Assembly: GCF_024400215.1 (NCBI RefSeq)
Contig: NZ_CP053748.1
Span: 4,712,001 to 4,776,000, forward strand
DNA: 64,000 nt
From: Massilia sp. erpn
GTDB lineage: Bacteria; Pseudomonadota; Gammaproteobacteria; Burkholderiales; Burkholderiaceae_D
Reading direction: 5' to 3'
The translations under genes were made by a program, and so were the position numbers. Below the pieces are notes generated by a model. It had not been told where the DNA came from and searched no databases. It saw only the letters and a program-made list of their open reading frames with translations. Of this stretch, positions 30,950 to 39,500 are shown one piece after another (position 1 is the stretch's first letter; every line of letters starts with the position of its first letter).

Positions 30950-31737
30950 GTGCGCCGATTACCTTGCTATGCCTGCCGAACGCCGGTGGCAGCTCCGCCA
31001 TGTACCAGCGCTGGAAGCGACTGCTGCCGGACTGGATCAGTGTCATGCCGCTGGAGCTGCCGGGGCGCGGGCGCCGCAGCAGCCAGGCGCTGATATGCGA
31101 TTACAGCGCAATGGTGACGCGCTTGTGCAGCGAATATCTGCTGCTGCCGCAGCGGACATATGCGCTGTTCGGCCACAGCATGGGCGGGCTGCTGGCATAC
31201 GGCATGGCACAGCGTCTGCGCCAGCTGGGGGAAAGCCGGGCGCCGCGCGCGCTGCTGGTATCCGCCACGGCCGCGCCGGCGCAGCGTGGTCCGCTCATCA
31301 GCAATCTGGATGACGAATCGCTGATCGCCGAGATGCGCCGCCAGGGCGGTACGCCGCAAGAGGCGTTTGCCAGCACGGAGCTGATGCAATTGGTTTTGCC
31401 CTTGATGCGTGCCGACTACCAGGTTTGCGCCAGCTTTCGCGCCGATGCGCAGAACCGGCCCCTGGATATACCCCTGCATGTTTTTGCCGGACGCTCCGAC
31501 ATCAATACACCGCAGCAGATGGAGGCATGGCGCGGCGAGACGCAATCCACATTCAGTCTGGACTGGTTTGACGGCGGACATTTCTATTTGCGCGGAGAGC
31601 AGCAGGAAAGACAGCTGATGTGCGCCCTGGAGCGGCTGCTGTCCTCAGCCGGTCGTGATCAGCTCTTTGCTCCGGACGCGAACCGGGTCGAGCGGACAAG
31701 CGCCGCAATAGCTCTGCCCGGGCAGCAGGTGATATAG
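30946..31737 (+). CDS. Type II thioesterase
   Basis: This 263-residue external thioesterase clears wrongly loaded or stalled groups from NRPS/PKS carrier domains. It shows the family start LLCLPNAGGSSAMYQRW, the nucleophile motif GHSMGG (about residue 80), a GRSD loop and a late DGGHFYLR histidine. It is translationally coupled to the exporter (ATGA). Its last ~30 codons overlap the end of the convergent FhuF-like gene, and the tail past LLSSAG looks non-conserved. A shorter ancestral form that lost its stop is possible. Confidence 0.93.
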   Translation: MSAPITLLCLPNAGGSSAMYQRWKRLLPDWISVMPLELPGRGRRSSQALICDYSAMVTRLCSEYLLLPQRTYALFGHSMGGLLAYGMAQRLRQLGESRAPRALLVSATAAPAQRGPLISNLDDESLIAEMRRQGGTPQEAFASTELMQLVLPLMRADYQVCASFRADAQNRPLDIPLHVFAGRSDINTPQQMEAWRGETQSTFSLDWFDGGHFYLRGEQQERQLMCALERLLSSAGRDQLFAPDANRVERTSAAIALPGQQVI

Positions 31738-32430
31738 GCAGCACTGGCTATGCAGCGGAACAAGGCCATCGGCATCGGCCTTTTCTCCCGGTTTGGCCGG
31801 TGCGCGCCGCCGCCGCATATATAAAGGATTCTCTTCTCCAGCCCACAGCGCGCCATTGAGCAGTTGCGCGCGGTCGGCCGCCACCGCCGCCACATGCTGT
31901 TCCCCATGCGCCAAGGCCAGGCCCTGCGCCGCATCGAACAGGAAGTTCAGCCAGCGCACCGCATTCCCCCATAAGACTTTCTGCGCCAGCCCGGATTGGC
32001 GACTCAGTTGCGCAAACAGCGGCGCCAGATGGCCGCGCAGCAGCGCATCGTAGCGCTCTTCGGTATCGGCCTCCGGCAGGGACTCGCCCAAGCTGAGGAT
32101 ATGGAAACCCGTCACTGCACCATGCGGCTCCAGGCTCACGGCCATCTCTCCCGCGCCGGCGGGAAAGCGGTGGTGCAGCAGCGTCGCGGCGGCCACCAGC
32201 GGCGGAAGCAGTGCGCCCAAATAGCGGTTGCCCCAATCCGAAGCCACGGGACGCAGATCTTGCAGCTCAAACCTGGCGGCGCTTGAATGCAACTGCCTTG
32301 TCAGCAGCTCCGGTTCGGACAGCAACTGCGCCACAGGCAGGGCCGAGGGCGGAAATTGGGGCGCGCAAGACAGCGATTCGCCGTAACTGCGCATCTCTCC
32401 CAGGAATAGCGGTTCGAGCAGAGGAATCAT
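31645..32430 (-). CDS. FhuF-like siderophore-iron reductase
   Basis: This 261-residue protein carries the FhuF signature at its C-terminus: Cys230-Cys231, ten residues, Cys242, two residues, Cys245. This CCx10CxxC pattern binds a [2Fe-2S] cluster. FhuF proteins reduce ferric hydroxamate complexes in the cytoplasm to release iron, which fits the hydroxamate genes around it. The middle part (DWGNRYLGALLPPLVAAA, WGNAVRWLNFLFD) also matches the family. The gene converges on the type II thioesterase, and the two coding regions share 93 bp. A probable ECF-type promoter lies 29-53 nt upstream. Confidence 0.9.
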   Translation of the reverse strand: MIPLLEPLFLGEMRSYGESLSCAPQFPPSALPVAQLLSEPELLTRQLHSSAARFELQDLRPVASDWGNRYLGALLPPLVAAATLLHHRFPAGAGEMAVSLEPHGAVTGFHILSLGESLPEADTEERYDALLRGHLAPLFAQLSRQSGLAQKVLWGNAVRWLNFLFDAAQGLALAHGEQHVAAVAADRAQLLNGALWAGEENPLYMRRRRAPAKPGEKADADGLVPLHSQCCLYHLLPGQSYCGACPLDPVRVRSKELITTG

Positions 32431-32458
32431 GATGAGTGGCTGTAGTTCATGCCCAATA

Positions 32459-32483
32459 GACGAACGAGGCGGCGGAAAATTTT
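32459..32483 (-). promoter_or_regulatory. Possible ECF-type promoter for the ferric reductase
   Basis: On the minus strand AAAA (32483-32480), 17 nt, CGTC (32462-32459). There is one mismatch to TAAA, but a T-rich stretch follows the -35 as at the receptor promoter. The spacing to ATG 32430 resembles that of the esterase and exporter promoters. Confidence 0.5.
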
Positions 32484-32853
32484 GCGCGCCGGCGTCCCTG
32501 ACTCCTTTGCGTAAGGGTTTGGATTACTACCACTTTGACCTAAAGCTAATGTTAAGGATTAATTTCAGCTAGTCACATTTTTTCTTTTAGGAATTTTTTG
32601 AAAATTTTGAATGAATAAAATACTGAAAATCGAGAAAAATTCATCTTAGGATTTTCTGGAATGCCAAATGTTGCACATATTGTATGAATTTCACCAGTGT
32701 GTTGCATCTTAGGAGAAAGTCAACTTTCAGTCTGTATAATTCCATAAAGTTATCACAAAAGAATGCCAAAAGAGCAATCTGTGTAATTTTAGCAAGCGTC
32801 CAGTTTCACCAGTTTTAGCAATGAGCACCAACTGATCACCCATTGGAGCAAGC
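32484..32853 (+). promoter_or_regulatory. AT-rich control region upstream of the trans-AT PKS locus
   Basis: No gene is visible in this stretch, which from about 32520 is far richer in A and T than the rest of the window. It contains a possible sigma-70 promoter (TTGACC 32535-32540, 17 nt, ATTAAT 32558-32563) and a second TATAAT at 32735-32740. A 6-2-6 palindrome, GAAAGT-CA-ACTTTC, lies at 32715-32728. Three 10-mers each occur twice in the same order: CATCTTAGGA (32642, 32705), GAATGCCAAA (32659, 32761) and TTTCACCAGT (32689, 32804). TTTTAGCAA also occurs at 32787 and 32813. The region likely drives the MbtH-PKS genes on the plus strand; the promoter choices are tentative. Confidence 0.55.
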
Positions 32854-33072
32854 ATGTCTGACTTGGAAAACCCGGTTGCAGAATTGTACGAAGTAGTGGT
32901 CAACGAAGAAGAGCAGTACTCGATCTGGCCGGCCAGCAAAGAGCTGCCGCTTGGCTGGAAAAAGGCCGGCAAACAAGGCAGCAAAGACGTGTGCCTTGCC
33001 TATATCAATGAAGTGTGGACCGATATGCGCCCACTTTCCCTGCGCCGAGCGATGAGCTCATCACAGCAGTAG
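32854..33072 (+). CDS. MbtH-like NRPS accessory protein
   Basis: This 72-residue protein matches the MbtH family, small partners that bind NRPS A domains and support their folding or adenylation activity. The conserved pattern is complete: [48 protein letters not shown] lies 7 nt before ATG 32854. It is the first gene after the AT-rich region and runs in the same direction as the PKS genes. It may serve an NRPS module of the trans-AT system beyond the window, or the Ser-activating siderophore NRPSs, for which no other MbtH is visible here. Confidence 0.95.
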   Translation: MSDLENPVAELYEVVVNEEEQYSIWPASKELPLGWKKAGKQGSKDVCLAYINEVWTDMRPLSLRRAMSSSQQ

Positions 33073-33281
33073 CCCAGCCTTTCCCAGAAGGCTTTTGCCG
33101 GGAGCGGCTGCTGGTCTCTCCCGCGTGCGGCAGATTCACCATGTAAAGAAAGTGCGTTGAACCGCTTGCGGCGGTTCGCGTGCTCCTGCATTGAACGGGG
33201 CGGCAACGAGGCTCCTTTGTGGCGAGTAGCGATGAATCGAACTGTTTTATTCCCTTGCGAGTCGGGCCGTGGGGGCATGTG
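33073..33281 (+). other. Intergenic leader between MbtH and the AT-AT-ER gene
   Basis: No gene is supported in this 209-bp stretch. It holds a perfect 7-bp hairpin (GAACCGC 33159-33165 with GCGGTTC 33171-33177) without a T run, and a weaker CGGGAG/CTCCCG pair (33099, 33118). They could be mRNA processing or attenuation structures; neither is a convincing terminator. Confidence 0.4.
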
Positions 33282-36200
33282 ATGAGTAAAACCGTCTTCA
33301 TGTTTTCTGGGCAGGGCTCGCAGTACCGGCAGATGGGCCATGAGCTGTATCGGCGCGAGCCTGTGTTTCGTGACGCCATGCAGCGCCTTGATCCTTTGGT
33401 GCGGACCCGCTGCGGCGAGTCGGTGCTGGCGGCCCTGTATGACGATGTGAACGGCGAGCAGCAGCTTAAGCGCGTTCGCATCAGCCATCCGGCCATCTTC
33501 ATGGTGGAATATGCGCTGGCCCAGACCTTGATTGCGGCGGATGTGCGGCCCGACCTGGTGCTGGGTTCCAGCCTCGGTTCCTATGCTGCGGCGGCGATTG
33601 CCGGCTGCATCGATGCCGAAACCGCCCTGCAAGCCGTGATTGAAAAGGCGCTGATGCTGGAACGGCATTGCGCGCCGGGCGGCATGCTTGCCGTCATGGG
33701 CGATCCCGCAGCCTATCTGACGCCAGGGATACAGGATATCTGCGAACTGGCGGCCTGCAATTTCAGCGGCCATTCGGTATTGGCCATGCCGCACGATCAA
33801 TTGGCCCGCGTTGAAAGCCACCTGCGCCAGTATGGCCTGGCTTTTCAAAGGCTGGACGTGGAATTTGCCTTTCATTCGCGCTGGATCGACGCGGCGCGCC
33901 AACCCTATCTCGATTATCTACAGTCGCTGCATTTCCAGCCAGCGGCCATTCCGCTGGCGTGCTGCGCCAGCGCGAGCACGCTGCAAGCCTTGCCTTCCGA
34001 CTTTTTCTGGAGCGTGGCGCGTGCGCCGATCCGCTTTCACGACACGGTGCAAGCCCTGGAAGCCCAGGGCAGCTATTGCTATATCGACGTTGGCCCGGCA
34101 GGCACGCTCGCCACTTTTCTCAAATATGGACTGCCAGCCGGTTCATCGTCGCAAATCCACACGCTGATGTCGCCCTTCGGTAGCGACAGCGGCAATCTGG
34201 CGGCCGTGACCAGCCGATGCCGCCAGCCAGCAGGCAGAACAGAGCAGCATCAACCCACTAAGGAGAGCAGGGCTATGAAGGCAGTGATATTTCCGGGGCA
34301 GGGCGCGCAGTTCAAGGGCATGGGCAAGGACGTCTTTCCCCTATACCCGGATCTGATGCGACGCGCATCCGAGATTCTTGGCTACTCCGTGGAAGAACTC
34401 TGCCTCAGCGACAGCCAGAATCAGCTCTCGCAAACCCGCTATACGCAGCCGGCCCTGTTCGTGGTCAATGCGCTCAACTACTACCGCCATCAGGCGCAAC
34501 ATGGCGGTGCGGCGCCTGATTTCTTTGCCGGCCATAGCCTTGGTGAATACAACGCGCTGCTTGCCGCCGGTGCGTTTTCCTTCGAAACGGGACTGCGCCT
34601 GGTGAAGAAACGCGGTGAGCTGATGGGCGCCGCGCGTGACGGCGCCATGGCTGCCGTGCTGGGTGCATCGGCCGGTGAGGTGCAGGCCATACTCGATAAG
34701 CATAAGCTGGATCAGATCGATATTGCGAACTACAACTCGCCGACGCAGATCGTGATCGCGGGCAGCAAGGATGCCATCGCCGCAGCTGAGCAGGTTTTCG
34801 CCAGCCAGAATCTACGCTATGTGACGCTGAATGTGAGTGCCGCTTTCCACTCGCGCTATATGCAGCCGGCGCAGGCCGAATTTGTGCGTTTCCTGAGCGA
34901 GTTTTCCTTCTCCACGCCAAGCGTGCCGGTAATCGCCAACGCCAGCGGGCGCCCGTACGAGGCGGAGCGGATCGCGGAAACTCTGGCCGCACAGATTGCC
35001 GGCCCGGTGCGCTGGGTCGATTCGGTACGCTACCTGATGGGGCGCGAGGTGGACGAGTTCCAGGAAATCGGCGCGGCGGTGCTGAGCAAAATGGTGCTGG
35101 AAATCCGCAGCAAGGAAACGCCGATTGTGGATGAAAGGCCTCCTGCTTCGGTTGCGCTGGCATCCCCCGCGCCCCAGCCGGTGGAAAGCGGCGGCGGGAC
35201 GGGCATCCGGGCAGCTCGTCTTGGCAGCGCCTTGTTCCGTCAGCGTTTTGGCTTGCAGTACGCCTACATGGCTGGCGCAATGTATCGCGGCGTGGCGTCG
35301 GCCGAGCTGGTGATCCGCATGGGCAAGGCGGGCTTCCTGTCCTTTTTTGGTGCGGGCGGTCTGCCTCCCGCGCGCGTCGAAGCAGGCATCCAGCGCATTC
35401 AGTCCGAGCTGAAAGACGGTCAGCCCTATGGGATGAATCTGTTGGCGAACTACGAATATCCGGCTGACGAAGAGGCGGTGGTCGAGCTGTATCTGAAATA
35501 TGGCGTGACCAATGTGGAGGCGGCAGCCTTTATGCAGATGACGCCTGCGCTGGTGCGTTTCCGTCTGACCGGCCTGTGCACCGATGCGCGCGGAGCGGTG
35601 GTCTGCGATCATCGCATCATCGCCAAGATTTCCCGGCCGGAGGTGGCGAAGGCCTTTATGAGTCCAGCGCCCGCGGCCATCGTCAGCAAGCTGCTGGAGC
35701 AGGGCAAGATCACGCCGCTGCAGGCCGAACTCGCGCGGCGCGTGCCGGTCGCACATGATATCTGTGTCGAAGCCGATTCCGGTGGCCACACCGACGGCGG
35801 CATCTCCGCCGTGATGCTGCCGCCGATGCTGCGTATGCGCGATGAACTGCAGGCCAGCTACGGGTATGCGGAACCGGTCTGCATGGGCCTCGCGGGTGGC
35901 ATCGGCGGGCCGGAAGCGGCGGCTGCAGCCTTCCTGCTGGGTGCCGATTTCATCATGACCGGCTCCATCAACCAGTGCACGGTGGAAGCGGGAATGAGCG
36001 ACAACGGCAAGGCCATGCTGCAGGAAATCGATATCCACGATACCGAGTACGCCCCGGCCGGCGATATGTTCGAGATCGGTGCCCAGGTACAGGTGCTGAA
36101 GAAATCCGTCTTCTTCCCGGCACGCGCCAACAAGCTGCTGTCGCTCTACCGCCATCACAACAGCCTGGACGAAATCCCTGAACGCACGCGCCGCCAGCTT

Positions 36201-36560
36201 GAAGGCACGTACTTCAAGAAGACCTTCGAGGAAATCTGGAGCGAGACCGCCGCCTGGTTCAAGGCCCAGGGCAAGGACCACGAAGTCGTCAAAGCCGAAG
36301 CGAACCCGAAGCACAAGATGGCCCTGGTATTCCGCTGGTACTTCGCCTATTGCACGCGCATTGCCATGGAAGGGCGCAACGAGGATCAGGTCAATTACCA
36401 GATTCAGACCGGCCCGGCCCTCGGTTCCTTCAACCGCTGGGTGAAAGGTACGACGCTGGAATCCTGGCGCAACCGGCACGTTGACGAAATAGCCATCAAG
36501 CTGCTGGCCGCCACCGCTGAGCATTTGAACCGTTCCTATACCCGTTTCCTCCAGGCTTAA
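33282..36560 (+). CDS. Fused trans-acting acylhydrolase - acyltransferase - enoylreductase (AT-AT-ER)
   Basis: This ~1092-residue protein has three trans-acting units, the layout of MmpC from the mupirocin pathway. The first AT-like domain (about residues 1-310) starts VFMFSGQGSQ and has GSSLGS with Ser97 instead of GHSxG, typical of proofreading acylhydrolases. The second (about 332-620) has PGQGAQ, GHSLGEYNA (Ser419) and an AFHS motif, and is the likely malonyl loader for the AT-less PKS. The third (about 650-1092) is a PfaD-type flavin enoylreductase with EADSGGHTDGG, GAGGIGGPEAA-like and GSINQCTVEAG motifs. I use ATG 33282 after GGGGG rather than the upstream GTG at 33219. A strong ribosome site with ATG lies at the start of the second domain. 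Confidence 0.92.
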   Translation: MSKTVFMFSGQGSQYRQMGHELYRREPVFRDAMQRLDPLVRTRCGESVLAALYDDVNGEQQLKRVRISHPAIFMVEYALAQTLIAADVRPDLVLGSSLGSYAAAAIAGCIDAETALQAVIEKALMLERHCAPGGMLAVMGDPAAYLTPGIQDICELAACNFSGHSVLAMPHDQLARVESHLRQYGLAFQRLDVEFAFHSRWIDAARQPYLDYLQSLHFQPAAIPLACCASASTLQALPSDFFWSVARAPIRFHDTVQALEAQGSYCYIDVGPAGTLATFLKYGLPAGSSSQIHTLMSPFGSDSGNLAAVTSRCRQPAGRTEQHQPTKESRAMKAVIFPGQGAQFKGMGKDVFPLYPDLMRRASEILGYSVEELCLSDSQNQLSQTRYTQPALFVVNALNYYRHQAQHGGAAPDFFAGHSLGEYNALLAAGAFSFETGLRLVKKRGELMGAARDGAMAAVLGASAGEVQAILDKHKLDQIDIANYNSPTQIVIAGSKDAIAAAEQVFASQNLRYVTLNVSAAFHSRYMQPAQAEFVRFLSEFSFSTPSVPVIANASGRPYEAERIAETLAAQIAGPVRWVDSVRYLMGREVDEFQEIGAAVLSKMVLEIRSKETPIVDERPPASVALASPAPQPVESGGGTGIRAARLGSALFRQRFGLQYAYMAGAMYRGVASAELVIRMGKAGFLSFFGAGGLPPARVEAGIQRIQSELKDGQPYGMNLLANYEYPADEEAVVELYLKYGVTNVEAAAFMQMTPALVRFRLTGLCTDARGAVVCDHRIIAKISRPEVAKAFMSPAPAAIVSKLLEQGKITPLQAELARRVPVAHDICVEADSGGHTDGGISAVMLPPMLRMRDELQASYGYAEPVCMGLAGGIGGPEAAAAAFLLGADFIMTGSINQCTVEAGMSDNGKAMLQEIDIHDTEYAPAGDMFEIGAQVQVLKKSVFFPARANKLLSLYRHHNSLDEIPERTRRQLEGTYFKKTFEEIWSETAAWFKAQGKDHEVVKAEANPKHKMALVFRWYFAYCTRIAMEGRNEDQVNYQIQTGPALGSFNRWVKGTTLESWRNRHVDEIAIKLLAATAEHLNRSYTRFLQA
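34260..34277 (+). promoter_or_regulatory. Internal ribosome site and start codon at the second AT domain
   Basis: AAGGAG (34260-34265) sits 9 nt before an in-frame ATG (34275), directly followed by the AT start KAVIFPGQGAQ. The preceding ~30 codons look like translated spacer rather than protein domain. This could allow separate synthesis of the AT-ER part, or be the scar of a gene fusion. Confidence 0.6.
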
Positions 36561-36575
36561 AAGGTCCGCTGCGCT

Positions 36576-39500
36576 ATGAATAACGAAAACCATAAGACTC
36601 AGGGTGAAACCGGCGCTATCGCCATCGTCGGCATGGCTTGCCGCTTTCCCGGCGCGGCGAATTATGAAGAGTATTGGAAGAACCTGAGCGCGGGCCTGTC
36701 CAGTGTCAGCGAGGTGCCTGCGAACCGCTGGGACAAGGAGGCGTTCTACTCCAGCGACAGCCAGGCGAAAAACAAGGCCGTCAGCAAATGGGGCGGTTTC
36801 ATGGATGGCGTGGAGTTCTTCGATGCGGACTTCTTCGGCATTTCGGGGCGCGAGGCGGTGGCGATGGACCCGCAGCAGCGCATCATGCTGGAACTTTCCT
36901 GGGCCTGCATGGAGGATGCGGGCTACGATCCTTCGGCCTTGAACGGCAGCCGCACCGGCGTATATGTCGGCGTGTTCAACTTCGACTACCAGGAGCATCT
37001 GCTGCGTGCGCTCGATTCCATCGAGGCCCATGTTTCGACAGGCACGCACACGGCGCTGATCCCGAACCGCATTTCCCACTATTTCAATCTGCATGGCCCA
37101 AGCCTGCCTATCGACACGGCTTGCTCAAGCTCGCTGGTGGCGATGCACGAAGCGGTGCATGCAATCCGCCGTGGCGAATGCGAACAGGCGCTGGTGGGCG
37201 GTGTCAGCGTCTTGTGCAGCCCAACCCATTTCATTTCCTTCTCCAAGACCGGCATGCTGTCGCCGGATGGCAGCTGCAAGACATTCGACGAACGCGCCAA
37301 CGGCTATGTGCGTGGCGAGGGCGCGGCCGTGGTGCTGCTCAAGCCTCTCGCCAAGGCGCAGGAGGACAAGGACAGTATCCTGGCGGTAGTGCGCGGCACG
37401 GCACGCAATCATGGCGGCCGGGCGCGTACGGTGACGTATCCCAGCTCGCACGCACAGTCGAAAGTGGTGGCGGAAGCGCTGAGCGAGGCGGATATTCCCG
37501 TTAACACCCTGACTTATGTCGAAGCGCACGGCACCGGCACGCCAAAAGGCGACCCAATCGAGATCGAGGGCTTGAAACTGGCCTTCGCACGGGTGGCACA
37601 GCAGCGCGGCGAGGCGTTGCCGGAGCATATCTGCGGCGTTGGCAGCGTGAAGACCAATGTGGGCCACCTGGAATCGGTGGCCGGACTGGCCGGCGTGATC
37701 AAGGTCATCCTGTCGATGCGTCAGCAGACCTTGCCGGGCCTGGTGCATTACCAGAAACTGAATCCCCGCATCGATCTGGATTCTAGTCCTTTCTATATCG
37801 TTGACCGGCAGCGCGAGTGGCCGGCTTTGCGCGATGAACAAGGCCAGGCCGTGCCACGCCGCGCGGGCGTCAGCTCCTTCGGCTTCGGCGGCGTGAATTC
37901 GCATGTAGTGATCGAAGAGTATCTTCCGCCGCAGTCCCAGGAGACTGTGGAACCGGCGGGCAGTGGGACTGTGTTGATTGTTTTGTCGGCCAAGACGGCT
38001 GCGGCCTTGCGTGGCCAGGTTCAGAGTCTGCTTTTATCCCTGGATTCCACTGAGATTCAGCGCGCCGGTATTCGGACGTTGGCCTACACTTTGCAAGTTG
38101 GGCGCCAGGCGATGGCCGAGCGTCTGACCTTGCAGACTGACTCTCTTCCCGCCTTGAAGGAGCAGTTGCAAACCTGGCTGAATGAACCGGCAGGTTCGCG
38201 CCACGCGCGCAGCGCCCGCGTCACTGCCGAGATGCTGACGGCGATTCAAAACGAACCGGAAAGCATGCAAGCCGTGACTGCGGCGCTGGACAAGGGCAAT
38301 TTGCCGGAACTGGCCCAGTTTTGGTTACACGGCCATTCCATCGACTGGGGAAGCCTGTATGGCGGGATCAAGCAGGCCCGTATCGCGCTGCCGTCCTATC
38401 CGTTCGCCAAGGTGAAATACTGGGCTGAAGCGGAAAGCGGCGCCGAACCGTCCATCCGCGCCGAGCTGCATCCCTTGTTGCATCAGAATACCTCCGACCT
38501 GAATGGGCTGCGCTTCAGCAGCCAATTCAGCGGCAAAGAATTTTTCTTCGCCGACCATGTGGTGCAGGGAGCGAAGACCTTGCCGGGCGTGGCCCAGCTG
38601 GAGATGGCTTTGCTCGCCGCGCAGACCGTCAATGGCCGCGCCGGAAAGCTGCGCCTCAAGGATGTGGTCTGGGCGCGTCCCATCGTGGTTGGCGATCAGC
38701 CGCTGGATCTGCACCTAGCCTTGTACCAGGAGACGGAAGAGGAAATCGGCTACGAAATCTATCGTGAATCGGACGATGGCGAGATCGTGTACGGCAAAGG
38801 TTCCTTGCTGCCGGCCGGCCGCGAACCGGCCCTCGCCAGACATGATTTGAAGGCCTTGCAGGTCCAGTGCAGCCAGGACCGGTTCAGTGCCGAGGAATGC
38901 TATGCGGCCTTCGACAAGGCGGGATTGAGCTATGGCCCCGGCCATCGTGGCCTTGTCAATATTCAGCTTGGGGCTGATTTAGCGCTGGCGCAAATCCGCC
39001 TACCGGAATCCGTGCAAGCCGCATTTTCGCGCTTTGAAGTGCATCCGAGTTTGCTGGATGCGGCCCTGCAGGCGGCCATCGGCTTCCAGGCGGGCAGCAA
39101 TGGCGGATTGGCCGCTATGGGCTTAATGCTGCCGTTTGCGCTGGGTTCCCTCGATGTGCTGGCGCCATGCGCGCCATCGATGTGGGCGCTGGTGCGCCGC
39201 AGTGCTGGTAGCTCCGCAAGCGACGTGGTGCAAAAATTCGACATCGATCTGTGCGATGAGGATGGCGTGGTTTGCGTGCGCCTTGGTGGATTCTGCATGC
39301 GTGCCGCATCCGCCGTTGCCATGGCGGACGGTGACGCTATCCGCACCGCGCTGTTTCAGCCGGAGTGGAAGCCGCAAGCCGCTGCGGGTGCGTCGGCGCA
39401 GACTTTCGCCCGTCATCTGGTGCTGCTATGTGGTGGCGTGGCAGCCGACGCTACCCAAATTGTGGCGCGGATGCCGGGTGCGGAATGCCTGTCAGGCCAG

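Noticed and set aside
32776..32800. Possible ECF promoter before the MbtH gene (CGTC at 32797)
   Set aside because: No TAAA-like -35 lies 16-17 nt upstream (the sequence there is AATC), so it does not fit the pattern of the siderophore genes.
33099..33123. Hairpin after the MbtH gene as a terminator
   Set aside because: It is a 6-bp stem with a 13-nt loop and no T run, so it is not a convincing Rho-independent terminator.
33219..33281. GTG start 21 codons upstream of the AT-AT-ER protein
   Set aside because: The extra residues are not AT-like, and ATG 33282 has a G-rich ribosome site right before SKTVFMFSGQG.
34812..37094. Minus-strand open frame of 760 codons
   Set aside because: It spans the AT-AT-ER/PKS boundary antisense to certain domains, with His/Arg/Gln-rich composition typical of shadow frames.
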